Notes: generated by a model from the sequence alone, not told the origin. 64,000 bases of DNA from Torymus aiolomorphi (GCA_036365515.1 CM070874.1:109319235-109383234); one strand, 5' to 3'; positions 26,502-37,415 are shown, numbered from the stretch's first letter. Numbers and translations are program-made.

Positions 26502-29500
26502 AGACACATACATGTATGTACGTGTGCGCGTTTGCATATACGCGCGAGTTTATACGTGAGGCGAGCGCGCGAAACAAGAAAGAGCGCTTTAAATAAATTA
26601 ACATTCGGAATGGGGAGAGAGAGAGAGGTGCGCGCGCGGGGCTTTTGCCGCGATCCGCGTGATTCTCGTCGACGCCGTTGCTGCTGCTGTCGGAACGTGT
26701 AGTCTATCTGAGAGCAGCGGGATTGCAGCGTGTATGTGTGAGAGTGGGTACGGGTGTTGCAAAAGGCCGATTGCGAAATCGGAGGCGCGCGCGTGTAGGA
26801 AAGGTTTTAAGGTTTTCCAAGAGCCGGATGGTTAATTGATGGGGAGGTGGTTGCTGAGAGGATGGATAGAGAACGGAGGGTTGGTAAATTTCTTTTGGGG
26901 GGATTGAAATTAGCGAGAATGTAGGTTGCGAATTATGGTTTGGTGGGTAAGTATGTCCTCGTATGGTGATTATCAACTCGGAAGCAGGAATTAACAATAC
27001 AGTATTTTAACTATCTTGATAATAAAAATCACAATTTATGAAATTCGAAAAGTAAAGACAGTTTTTTTGGGGACATAAAACTTTTCATGAAAATAATAAA
27101 GCGTCTCATTCAAAAGTGTTTGGTGAACAATGAAATTCTTATCAGTTTAAAACGTACTTAGCCTCGTTAAAATGATTCCATCACAATAACTTGAAGAAAA
27201 AAAAGATTTTATTTCACTGATAGCGAAAGGTCGTAATGCCCACTAAATTCTTACATGACGTTAATTTAAATAAGTAGCATTAAAACCGCCATATTTTACA
27301 TCGCACAAAGGTCAATGGTAATAGATCCCAGAGATAAGACGCCGCCGCACACGTGTTCGAGCACGAAAGGTAATTTCCTTTTCATATATAATTAAATTTG
27401 GCCTACAAACTTACAATACTTTCCCTTTAATTAATATCGGGTCATTGATACGCCGTACTCGCGTATACATACATACATACATATATATATATACGCAAAC
27501 ATAGACGACACCCATACAATCATGTAAAGTCATGCATGCGGCTTTAACGCGCGGAGCTCGGATTAAATCTCGGCTGATATGACCGCGTGCATGAGTTTTC
27601 TCTCTTTCTTTCTTTCTCTCTGTGTCAACTATTTTCCCCCGCGGTGTAGCGCGCTGCGCCATTTGAATATCTACATCGCTACACATTTTAGATACAAACA
27701 TTCGTTTATTATATGGCAGCAGTGCCCGCGTTCCAGAGAGGATATAAAGTGTGCGTACGTTTCTCCGAATCGAAAAATTAAAATATTAATAAGACCTTGT
27801 GTAGTACGTTATTAAGACACGATAAAGCAGGAGAGAGAGGTTATAATGCTTTCGTTATATAAGAGAGGATGACAGATAAAATTAGAATGTAGAACATCTT
27901 TTTTACCGCGCTCCCTGCGTGTGATAAATGCTGTCTTTACACGAGCAACTTTTCGAGAATTATTTCGGACATGTTCTCTCTCTTCTTACAATAAAAACTC
28001 GTGTATTATTAGCGGTGAAAAATCTTTATTGCCGCCTCGGCCACGGCTGGTATTGCCATAAAAAGGGCATTAAAACATTTGCGCGCGCGTAATACCACCG
28101 AAAATTCATTAGGCCGAATAAATCACGGTAATGCAGTCGCTTAACCTACATACCGCACGCTCGCAGCGCGCCCGATAAAAATGACCCGCCCCGACTACGA
28201 GCGGCTGCATGAGAAAAAAAAGTATTAATTTTCCCCTCTATTTGGCGCAAAACATCGCAAAAACGAATGAATTTTTCATCCGGCGAAACAAGCCCGCCCC
28301 CCAAAAAAAGCAGAAGCACAGCATCATGTACACACACACTGGCGTGGTGGAAGACGGGACGTCCCGCATCGATTGACGCGCGATAAGAAGACGGAGGAGG
28401 CGGAGGTATGAGACGAAAAAAATTACGCCAATCACCGGCGCCGCGGTCATCTCTCTCTCTTTCTCCCCGCTCGCAAAAAAAAACGAGAGAGGAGAGAGAA
28501 AAAAGCGCTCGCGTGGGGGTGGCTTTGCCGTGCGGAAAAAGGGTCGTTTCCGGAATTTCAGAGAGCGAGTGAGTTCCTCGGGACGAGAGCTAGCACGGGG
28601 GCCAGTATGGGTAGTTATTTCTTCCCTCGTTGACTCCCGATCGTTTGTCGCTCGCTCGCTTCTTTCCCTCCCTATATATAGTACAGTGGTAGTCTCAGAT
28701 CGTCGTGTCGCCTCTTTTTATTTCGACTAGCCGGCCCATTTTTCTCATTTTTTTTGCCCCCCGACTTCCATTTACGTCAGTTGTAGTAGTAGTGGGACGT
28801 GCCGTCGCGTGCGTTAGTTAGCTCGTAAATCATAATTACGTATTAGGAGGGTTTGGATGTCGCCTTGGGTGGATTTGGATTAATTCCCGATAAATTACCG
28901 GAAGAGAGACAGAGACGTGGACGTCGATAATAATCTGAAGGTTTCGAGGAGCCGTGACGGTGGGGATTAGGTACGTTAGGTAAAAATTGGATGAAAACGT
29001 TTGCTTTGTACGATTTTGGCGTTTGAAGGGATTTTTATGGATGAAGAAAGTTGCACTTGATAAAGTTGTGGGTGATGTTGACTCTAAATAGGTCGATGCT
29101 TAAAAAGGTTATGATGGTGTTCCTAATCGTTATAGCAAACTACTTCGATCACTAAAATAAATATTTTCAATTTTTTCGAATGACCTTATACTTAATTTGC
29201 CTAAAAAACTCATATTACAAAAAAGAACGAATGTGAAAAAACCATTTTTATTGTTTCCTTATAAACTGCATCTACCACGAAACATCCTTCCTCAACGGTA
29301 AAATTTTTCCGGCCTCTAATCACGCCGGCGAAATCACGTATGCAAAACAAAACCCACATCTCTCCGGTCCCTCGGTTTCTCCTCTCTTATCCTGTCGCTC
29401 GCCGGCTAATTCACCCGGTCGTGCGAATTCGTACACGGACACCGTTAGCGGCGCGAACTACCTACTCCGTGGAAACTCGCGCGTGAGAGGAGAGACTGGG

Positions 29501-30210
29501 AGAAGAAGTTTTTCGATCGGTTAGAACTTTCCTACAGCGCGCGAGTCGTCTTTCTCTCCTGCGCTCTCGAAGTTTTATTGGCCTTTTCATTCTTCATTTT
29601 TGTTTCACTTGTGTGTGTGTGTGTATCTACGGCGTGGGCGCGCTCGAGCGCGGGTTGAATGCTCAAAACAAGCTCTTAAAGAAAAGCCGCGCGAGTGGGG
29701 GGTAGAGAGGGCTTTCCTTCTTCTGGATTAGATTTACGGTGATGTTTTCTTAAACGCCGAAGTTGCGCGCGAGGGAATTGCGGCATTGGTAATGCAAGTT
29801 GGGCAATGATGTACACGGGTTGAAAGTGTAATGCGAGAACGCTTGAAACATGCAAATTGATCGGCGAATGGGACAATAAATTATTTTGGAATATTTTTAG
29901 AAGAAAATCGCATATAATTTATACTGGCCAAATCATGCGCGCTGCGCGCGCTCTATGTACTTTTTTTATTAAACGTGCAAAGAATAATTTAGTCCTTATA
30001 AGCCGGAAATCTTTTTCTTTTAATTTTGATGCATCTTTAGTAATTGATATAATACTGTAGTACATTTACTCTTATACAAAATTTTCAGGCTAGAAACTAT
30101 AAGCTTATTCGAATATTTTTTTTCGTGGTATATTAAACCTTTTATTTTTTCTAGTCTCATCTATTCAATAAGCACTCATGACTGTACTAATAATAATAGT
30201 GTTGATATTT

Positions 30211-30345
30211 AAAACTTTCTACGAAAGTGTAAAATAAGGCAAGTATAGAAGTTTTTTCTGTATAATCTATGTATAATCTAAATATAAAACTTTCTACGAA
30301 AGTATAAAATAAGGCAAGTATAGACGTTTTTTCTGTATAATATAC
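30211..30345 (+). repeat. 75-bp tandem repeat with hairpins (left arm)
   Basis: AAAACTTTCTACGAAAGT begins at 30211 and again at 30286, a 75-base period. The second unit is truncated at about 60 bases. Each unit holds a stem ACTTTC/GAAAGT with loop TAC, followed by AAAATAAGGCAAGTATAG. A hairpin just before a conserved short tail resembles the 3' end of a Helitron-type element, repeated in tandem. The mirror copy is at about 33175-33306. Confidence 0.75.
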
Positions 30346-30526
30346 TCTTCCTCTCTCTCTTCCCCCGCCCTCTCTCACCCTCTCTCCCCCCTCCCCTTTC
30401 TTCCTCTCTCTCTCTTAACATCCGTCAAACTCTGTACCAAAAACTTTAATCACAGCTTAAATATTTGTTTAATACAATCAACATGTTTAAAAAAAAAATA
30501 ATTCCTTAAGTACGTTACGTACGTTA

Positions 30527-31200
30527 ATTAAACACAAGAAAGTACTGAAATCAATTATATTGTAGTCAAGTACCCATAACTTAACTTGACTGACATAATA
30601 CAACTTTTCGTACCTACTCAAAAATATTCAGCTAGCGGGCATGAAGTACTATTTAACACCCAAGAGGTGTAATAGCTCTCATACTCCTACAAAACTTTAT
30701 AGAACCTACGCACTTTACGTCCGTGTGGGCAAAAATTATTTAAATTATATATAACTATCTTTTACTTCGTCGAGTAAATGTATACTGAACAAATTATATG
30801 TATGTAGATTCAAATTCTTCATTGCAAATCAAACAAACGAAAGTTGTGAAATCAATTACCGATAGTCAAGTAATGCAAACAACTCTCCGAAACAACTGTA
30901 TGACTGATCTCAGAAATATATTATTCTAATTTCTTCATTCTTCTATACAAATTAAACACAAGAAAGTACTGAAATCAATTTATTGTAGTCAAGTATACCC
31001 ATAAGTTAACTTGACTGAGATAATAGAACTTTTAGTACCTTGCGTGTAAAATTACATTTCACGCCCACGTTGTAACTTCAAAAATATTCACCCAGCAGGC
31101 ATAAAGTACTACTTAACGCCTAATAAGCGGAATAGTTCACATATTCCTACAACACTTTATAGAACCTACGCACTTTACTCCCGGGTAGACGAAAATTATT
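30527..31200 (+). repeat. Diverged direct duplication inside the left arm
   Basis: Unit 1 (30527-30740) and unit 2 (30951-31200) start attaaacacaagaaagtact and end with acgcactttac, about 15 variable bases and aaaattatt. They are offset by 424 bases and clearly diverged; unit 2 has an extra segment containing tgcgtgtaaaattacatttc. The duplication is mirrored in the right arm, so it predates the inverted duplication. Confidence 0.75.
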
Positions 31201-31454
31201 AATTAATTACTATTATGCCTTCTTTTTATTTCTAAAATTAATAAGAATTTTATCAGATATTTACGAAGTCAATGCCTATATAAAAAAATTACATAGTTAC
31301 CAACACATCCCCATTTTTCATTATTTTTTCTCAATTTTGAAATTTCTATAATATTACGCATCTTGGGAGGACACGAGAAGTCTAGAGCTGCTCTAGCAGG
31401 GGTGGTCGTCCAATCTTCCATACATACTTGGCGGGCCCGACGGTTTGCAGTTTA

Positions 31455-32061
31455 CCGGTGAGCTTTGTAAATGTAGAATACTAGATTTTTGCATATACCT
31501 ATAAGTCCACCATAAATACCGTTTAAATATAATATCCCTACATGTACTGTGTGCATAATCATGATTTACTTTTATTACCTAAAATATTTTTCCTTGTGTT
31601 CGTCTTTTTTTATATGGGAATGAAATAAAAAGATACATATAAATTCATAGTCTATTCAAAAGAGCTTTAAATTTTACTAACTATTTTATGAGCCACCTAT
31701 TTTTATCCTTTTCCCGCGTGTAAATATCATATGAGATCTTATATGAGTATTTCGGACATCAGATCAGATAAGACATCATGTTATGAGTATTTCGGACATG
31801 ACATCAGATAAGACTCATATATGTTATGTCATCTGCAATTTTATATATTATGGGACCTCATATGTGATCTCATATGGGATCTGATGTCTGATATTCTCAT
31901 ATGAGATCTCATATGAAATTTTCATCTGTGTTTGGACTTCTATTTAAAAAGAGTAATATATTCACGGATCAGTATTTAATATCTAGAAGCAATTGATTTA
32001 TACATTTTATCTGATCTTTAAACGTATGAATATTCATATGAAAATGACAATGTCTACACCT
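31455..32061. repeat. Palindrome-rich loop between the inverted arms
   Basis: This 607-base AT-rich spacer is not shared between the arms. At 31722-31915 it packs repeated forms of CATATGAGATCT and its complement, and a direct repeat of tatgagtatttcggacat (31742 and 31781) followed by TCAGATAAGAC. CATATGAGATCTCATATG near 31897-31914 is a perfect palindrome. No open frame of note. Confidence 0.8.
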
Positions 32062-33400
32062 TAAACTGCAAACCGTCGGGCCCGCCAAGTATGTATGGAA
32101 GATTGGACGACCACCCCTGCTAGAGCAGCTCTAGACTTCTCGTGTCCTCCCAAGATGCGTAATATTATAGAAATTTCAAAATTGAGAAAAAATAATGAAA
32201 AATGGGGATGTGTTGGTAACTATGTAATTTTTTTATATAGGCATTGACTTCGTAAATATCTGATAAAATTCTTATTAATTTTAGAAATAAAAAGAAGGCA
32301 TAATAGTAATTAATTAATAATTTTCGTCTACCCGGGAGTAAAGTGCGTAGGTTCTATAAAGTGTTGTAGGAATATGTGAGCTATTCCGCTTATTAGGCGT
32401 TAAGTAGTACTTTATGCCTGCTGGGTGAATATTTTTGAAGTTACAACGTGGGCGTGAAATGTAATTTTACACGCAAGGTACTAAAAGTTCTATTATCTCA
32501 GTCAAGTTAACTTATGGGTATACTTGACTACAATAAATTGATTTCAGTACTTTCTTGTGTTTAATTTGTATAGAAGAATGAAGAAATTAGAATAATATAT
32601 TTCTGAGATCAGTCATACAGTTGTTTCGGAGAGTTGTTTGCATTACTTGACTATCGGTAATTGATTTCACAACTTTCGTTTGTTTGATTTGCAATGAAGA
32701 ATTTGAATCTACATACATATAATTTGTTCAGTATACATTTACTCGACGAAGTAAAAGATAGTTATATATAATTTAAATAATTTTTGCCCACACGGACGTA
32801 AAGTGCGTAGGTTCTATAAAGTTTTGTAGGAGTATGAGAGCTATTACGCCTCTTGGGTGTTAAATAGTACTTCATGCCCGCTAGCTGAATATTTTTGAGT
32901 AGGTACGAAAAGTTGTATTATGTCAGTCAAGTTAAGTTATGGGTACTTGACTACAATATAATTGATTTCAGTACTTTCTTGTGTTTAATTAACGTACGTA
33001 ACGTACTTAAGGAATTATTTTTTTTTAAACATGTTGATTGTATTAAACAAATATTTAAGCTGTGATTAAAGTTTTTGGTACAGAGTTTGACGGATGTTAA
33101 GAGAGAGAGAAGAAGAAAGGGAGGGGGAGAGAGGGTGAGAGAGGGCGGGGGAAGAGAGAGAGGAAGAGTATATTATACAGAAAAAACGTCTATACTTGCC
33201 TTATTTTATACTTTCGTAGAAAGTTTTATATTTAGATTATACATAGATTATACAGAAAAAACTTCTATACTTGCCTTATTTTACACTTTCGTAGAAAGTT
33301 TTAAATATCAACACTATTATTATTAGTACAGTCATGAAAAAAATTATTACCATTTGTAGAGAGTGCTTATTGAATAGATGAGACTAGAAAAAATAAAAGG
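32062..33400 (-). repeat. Right arm of the giant inverted repeat
   Basis: Reverse complement of the left arm, starting taaactgcaaaccgtc at the loop side and ending agactagaaaaaataaaagg. It carries the GA-rich block at about 33103-33170 and the 75-bp tandem repeat at about 33175-33306. The only sizeable difference is a 25-base insertion at 33336-33360, just beyond GTACAGTCAT. Pairing stops abruptly at 33400. Confidence 0.9.
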
Positions 33401-33432
33401 ACTAGACAAATTGTGGTGTTACATTAATAATA

Positions 33433-33660
33433 CTATTTGTTTTGCCGATTGTTTTAAAAAATATTTAGGTTTTCATTAAAGTTCTTGGTTCAGAGTGTGA
33501 CAGATGTTGATTAATTATACAGAGAAAACTCATACATTTGCCTTAGCCACTATTTGTTTTACTGATTGTTTAAAAAAAAATATTTAGGCTCTCATTAAAG
33601 TTCTTGGTACAGAGTTTGACATATGTTGAGGGAGAGAAAGAGAGGGGAGCGGGAGAGAGT
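33433..33660 (+). repeat. Two decayed end-units outside the right arm
   Basis: ctatttgttttgccgattg at 33433 and ctatttgttttactgattg at 33550 begin two related units that each run through ATTAAAGTTCTTGGT and end near GATGTTGA or TATGTTGA. They match the right-arm segment 33027-33097 (ATTAAAGTTTTTGGTACAG). The second again leads into a GA-rich tail (33630-33658). Neither has a mirror copy left of 30138, so tandem end-units extend beyond the inverted repeat on one side only. Confidence 0.7.
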
Positions 33661-34510
33661 TATAAAATAAATACATTGTAACTAGCCACACTACTGCAAC
33701 ACAATCCGCTAGCAAATTAAAATATTGGTTGCAGATAAAAAAGTAGCCATTACAGTAATTTATATATTATGGTTTCATATACGGTAATTCACAGAACAGA
33801 TAGCTACTCTGAAACATTTGGCGCCCATCACGATAAGCCAATCACTATATAATAATTACATTATATTTTCAACTCTTAGATTCGTTAAAATTTTAACTAG
33901 AAATCAGTTGAATTAATAACCAATCAGACACATCTTGCAAAATTAAACACAAAAGTTTATGAACTAAGAATCATTGAGAGAAAAAAAGCTTTCTCCATTC
34001 TTTTAAAATATAAAACATTTTGAAACATCTTGAATTTCTGATAATAAAAGCTTCCGTAACATTCTTGTATACTTTTTGAAATAATTATCTGAATCTTGTG
34101 TAGAAAAATTACTGAGATCTCCTCTGAAACATTTTGACGTCTCCCACCGTGAGAAAATTATAAAATTAGATTAACTGAGCACTTTTATCTGTAGACATTT
34201 TCACAATATTTACTGAGAACTCTTCTGAAACATTTTGATCTTATATATCACTATTTCCGGGTTTTAATAATGCTAGTTTACCTTTAGAAATCGTAGGGCC
34301 AGTAAAGCATCCATAATTAAAACACCATAAAGTAGAACGAGGCTCTGCTAGAGAAATATTATCTGCAAGAGTATTTCTTTTTTTTCTATTACAGGTAGTT
34401 GCATTCTTTGACAGACTTGAAAATAATCTTTTAGTGGCCTTAATGTATAATGCATAATAATAATAATTTTGAACTCTTCTATATATGTTGCAAACTATTT
34501 AATCATAATC
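33661..34510. other. AT-rich spacer between the inverted-repeat element and the tandem duplication
   Basis: AT-rich, no CGCG islands and no gene. TGAAACATTTTG-like words recur (33809, 34020, 34128, 34225). CCAATCA motifs at about 33837 and 33920 loosely recall the Helitron interior, but not enough to call a copy. A good acceptor-like tract ends at 34394 (tttttttctattacag) before GTAGTT. Confidence 0.4.
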
Positions 34511-35104
34511 ATAATCTACTTGTCAATTATCCTTGTTCTTTCTGATATAATCTGTAACAAAAAAAAGATTTCACAAAGTAACAATACTTATATTAAGAAC
34601 ATTATTTTTTTATTTTATAATAAAAGTTTGCTACTTATCTGAAAATATATCTGAATATATATATATATATATATTATAATATACACCAAGTCAATTTAAA
34701 TCGAATTTCAACGATGTAAAAAGTCTTTTCAATATAACTTGTATAAATGACTTGTATAAATGATGATGATTGTATACGGAACTAATGCGTAAATATTGAA
34801 AGTTATTATGTATAATCTACTTGTCAATTATCCTTGTTCTTTCTGATATAATCTGTAACAAAAAAAAGATTTCACAAAGTAACAATACTTATATTAAGAA
34901 CATTATTTTTTTATTTTATAATAAAAGTTTGCTACTTATCTGAAAATATATCTGAATATATATATATATTATAATATACACCAAGTCAATTTAAATCGAA
35001 TTTCAACGATGTAAAAAGTCTTTTCAATATAACTTGTATAAATGACTTGTATAAATGATGATGATTGTATACGGAACTAATGCGTAAATATTGAAAGTTA
35101 TTAT
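34511..35104 (+). repeat. Recent ~300-bp tandem duplication
   Basis: ataatctacttgtcaattat starts at 34511 and at 34812. The two copies are essentially identical through to GAAAGTTATTATGTAT. The main difference is the (AT)n tract, longer in copy 1 (about 34655-34674) than in copy 2. A small nested repeat, acttgtataaatg twice, occurs in each. AT-rich and non-coding. Near identity points to a recent unequal exchange or slippage. Confidence 0.9.
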
Positions 35105-35180
35105 GTATGTATACATAAAGTAACAAGGTTAGGTTGATTGACCAGATATATATATATATATATATATATACCATATACGG

Positions 35181-35217
<37 letters not shown>

Positions 35218-35553
35218 CGCTCTTCTCTCTTTCCTCCCTCTCTCTCTTCTAGTCGGTCGGACAAAAATGCTATACTATGTACCGGTCGGACAAAAATGTA
35301 TAGTTTGTGCAGACTGAAGAATGTGGAGAAAAAATCGGAAAGGAAATCGTACATAAAAATATTCAGATCTCTAAATCTTTTGAATGAGACAATCTTTTTA
35401 AATGAAACCTTTCGATTTGAGTAGAGCAATGAAATGGCTTTCGATTAAGAAGGATATGTTATATAGTTGAAACTAACGCAATAGGTATATAATCGCATTG
35501 AATTTCTCGTACATCCATTTCAAAGTATATATTCACGCGGTCGTCCTAAGGCT
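35105..35553. repeat. (AT)n, (CT)n and short direct repeat block
   Basis: (AT)n at 35144-35170 is followed by (CT)n at 35183-35214 and a CT-rich tail to about 35252. The word cggtcggacaaaaatg then occurs at about 35254 and 35283, a short tandem repeat. The remainder is AT-rich unique sequence. No gene. Confidence 0.7.
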
Positions 35554-36004
35554 CTTCTATACTTGCCTTCGGAACGCTCCCGCGTTCCTTGATAAAGAAT
35601 ACAATCTAAACACAATATTGACATAATCTATTCTAATATTAACATAATTAATTCTTCTAAGATTAAAACATTGCTTATTGTTTTGAATTTTACCGTGCAA
35701 TTCAATAACTAAATCGTATTGTGTTTTGAAATACTTTTCTACTTCTGTCCATCACTTTAACAAACAATTAAAACATGTTATTTATTTTTTTAAGCTGCAA
35801 CCAACATTAATTTGATTATTATTTATTTAATACTTTTCACTTTAATCACTTTCATTCCAATAAATATTCCAATAAATAATACCTAATTATCGAATGAAAA
35901 TGCGTATTTAATTTTAAATTCTCGTGCCTTTTATCCAAGAGCCAATCACAGATCAAATTTATAGAGGCTTCACTTCTTCCGGTCATCACTTTTTTAAGAA
36001 GGGA
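35554..36004 (-). mobile_element. Probable diverged Helitron relative, inverted
   Basis: Read on the minus strand, the sequence starts at 36004 as TCCCTTCTTAAAAAAGTGATG, close to the 5' end of the two 330-bp copies and likewise preceded by A. About 50 bases inside comes GTGATTGGCTCTTGG, resembling the TTGATTGGTTGTTGC of those copies. At the far end is a perfect stem GGAACGC/GCGTTCC with a 4-base loop, followed by GAAGGCAAGTATAG. The 3' terminus has ATAG rather than CTRR, so the right family or exact end is uncertain. Confidence 0.5.
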
Positions 36005-36129
36005 TTGTAGACTTGGAAGATTTATAATAAATATTTAATTGACGACAATATTACTTCAATATTTACTGCAGTAGAATTTATTACTGTACTAAAATAGTTA
36101 TGAGCATTTCATTCTAATCTAAAAATATT

Positions 36130-36158
36130 TATAATTTTCTTTTCTGTTTCAGGTAAGT
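36130..36158 (+). promoter_or_regulatory. Recursive splice site (ratchet point 1)
   Basis: A pyrimidine-rich tract, attttcttttctgtttcag, ends at 36152 and is joined with no intervening base to GTAAGT at 36153. This matches the insect recursive-splice consensus (pyrimidine tract, CAG joined to GTAAGT). A CTAAT branch-point-like motif lies about 40 bases upstream. It sits 33.7 kb into the long intron on the same strand as the signal-peptide exon, where such sites are expected. Confidence 0.72.
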
Positions 36159-36212
36159 GAATTTTTCACATCATCCACACAATACCAGAACCAACGTGCT
36201 TTTACCATGCAC
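36153..36212 (+). other. Candidate 60-nt RS-exon (poison type) after ratchet point 1
   Basis: Sixty bases after the acceptor there is a second strong donor, GTGAGTAAT at 36213. If that donor were used, these 60 nt would be an exon. Joined in phase 1 to the signal-peptide exon it reads Gly-Lys-stop, so inclusion would truncate the protein. In vertebrate recursive splicing, competition between the regenerated donor and such a downstream donor decides whether the cryptic exon is skipped; applying that here is inference. Confidence 0.4.
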
Positions 36213-37383
36213 GTGAGTAATTTAGAGATGTTTCTACACATGCCAAATCCCACCCGTTGTTATAAACATTTATCAATCCCCCCCTCCCCCCCCCCTCACG
36301 AAAAAACCTCCAGCGCGTTATTCAGGCATTTCTCAAACCTCTAGTAGTCGCTGTCGCATCAACACAATCATTTTCATTCCCAAGATTAGACGAATAGACC
36401 ACTCTGTCCTCCGCGTGTCCCTCCTCTCTCTCGTCCCCCGACGAAAAAAGAAAAACCTCAAATCGTCCGCATAAATCCGAACCTCTCACTAACGAACCCC
36501 GCGCGTTTGCCGTCCACTCGAGCGCATGACAAATACGGCAATTCAGCCCGCAATTTGTCCACTCTCTCTCTCTCTCATTCTCCAAAAGCCTGCAGAGAAA
36601 AAGAAGCAGCTCCACCTCGTTGCACTCACCTTCTTCCCCTTGTCGTCGGAAGAAGAAAATCTCTCTCTCGCGCGCGCGCGAAGTGAAAAACATAGAGAAC
36701 ACACCACACGCTCTCGTGCCCGTTATCCAAAACGCATTTTTTCCGAGGCCGCGTCGGGGCCGTAACCTGTCGGCGGGCATCGCGCCAACATATTTCTCTG
36801 TCCGGCGCTGCCTACGACGTCGTTACTCTCGCGAGCGAGCGAACGCTCGGGTATCGTCTTTCCCCTCATCCTCTCGCTCGAGAGAGAGAGAGAGAGTGAG
36901 ATAGGTAGAGAGTTTTTATATGCGAGCTGCGCCTATCACGAGCTACAACGTCGTCGTGCCGGCGACGACGAGAGGTTTCCCTTTTTACGTGCGGTTTTTT
37001 TTTTCGAGAGAGAGGAGAGAGGTGCAGCGGATCGAAAATCCGACGCCTCATTTATTCCGCCGTTAAATACCGCGAAACGTCGAAGAATTAACGCGCGGCC
37101 ATTAGCTCGCGCGTTGGAAATGCGGAAGTGTCGTTGTAGCGATTTCACCGCAGTAGTGGTGGTGGTGGGATGCGCAGGTGAGAATTGGCCGCAGTGAATT
37201 TGTTAACGGGATGTGATGATGATATCAAGTTAGTATAGTGTTGAGTTTAAAAAAATAAAAGTTGTTGTAAAATGAAGAATTTTGATTCAAGGAGTTTAAA
37301 TATGCATCATAAATATTTACAGTAATCAAAGTCTTCACTTTAGATGTGAAAATAGAGTAATGCAACTTTCTTAAATAAAACAA

Positions 37384-37415
37384 GTGTGTGTGTGTGTGTG
37401 TGTGTACACACACAC
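37384..37415. repeat. (GT)n-(AC)n palindrome
   Basis: (GT)11 runs directly into (AC)5, giving a perfect GTGTGTGTAC/ACAC-type self-complementary centre that could extrude as a cruciform. Confidence 0.9.

Larger units (their letters stand above)
30138..31454 (+). repeat. Left arm of the giant inverted repeat
   Basis: The outer end is cttttattttttctagtctc and the inner end is ggtttgcagttta. Inside, from the outside inward, are a 75-bp tandem repeat with hairpins (30211-30345), a CT-rich block (about 30345-30418), an AT-rich stretch, a diverged direct duplication (30527-30740 and 30951-31200), and an inner unique part running to 31454. All of these recur in mirror order in the right arm. Confidence 0.9.
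30138..33400. mobile_element. 3.26-kb giant inverted-repeat (foldback-type) element
   Basis: The left arm (30138-31454) and right arm (32062-33400) are near-perfect reverse complements over about 1.3 kb. I found only occasional mismatches (one near 31133 against its partner) and one 25-base insertion at 33336-33360. They enclose a 607-base loop. Each arm has nested direct repeats and a GA/CT block. No transposase frame is visible; the short open frames in the two arms are the same sequence read on opposite strands. No convincing target-site duplication flanks 30138 or 33400. It could be a Foldback-like transposon or an inverted duplication of a repeat-bearing element. The near identity implies recent formation or gene conversion between the arms. 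Confidence 0.85.

Noticed and set aside
30187..30378. Identical small open frames in both arms of the inverted repeat (also 33075-33326)
   Set aside because: They are the same repeat sequence read on opposite strands, including the 75-bp tandem unit; not evidence of a gene.
33780..33960. Another Helitron relative suggested by GGCGC and two CCAATCA motifs
   Set aside because: Motif spacing differs from the 330-bp family and neither terminus nor hairpin could be found.
34370..34400. Possible third recursive splice site at 34394
   Set aside because: The acceptor tract is good but the abutted donor GTAGTT lacks the GTAAGT/GTRAG consensus. At most a cryptic acceptor.
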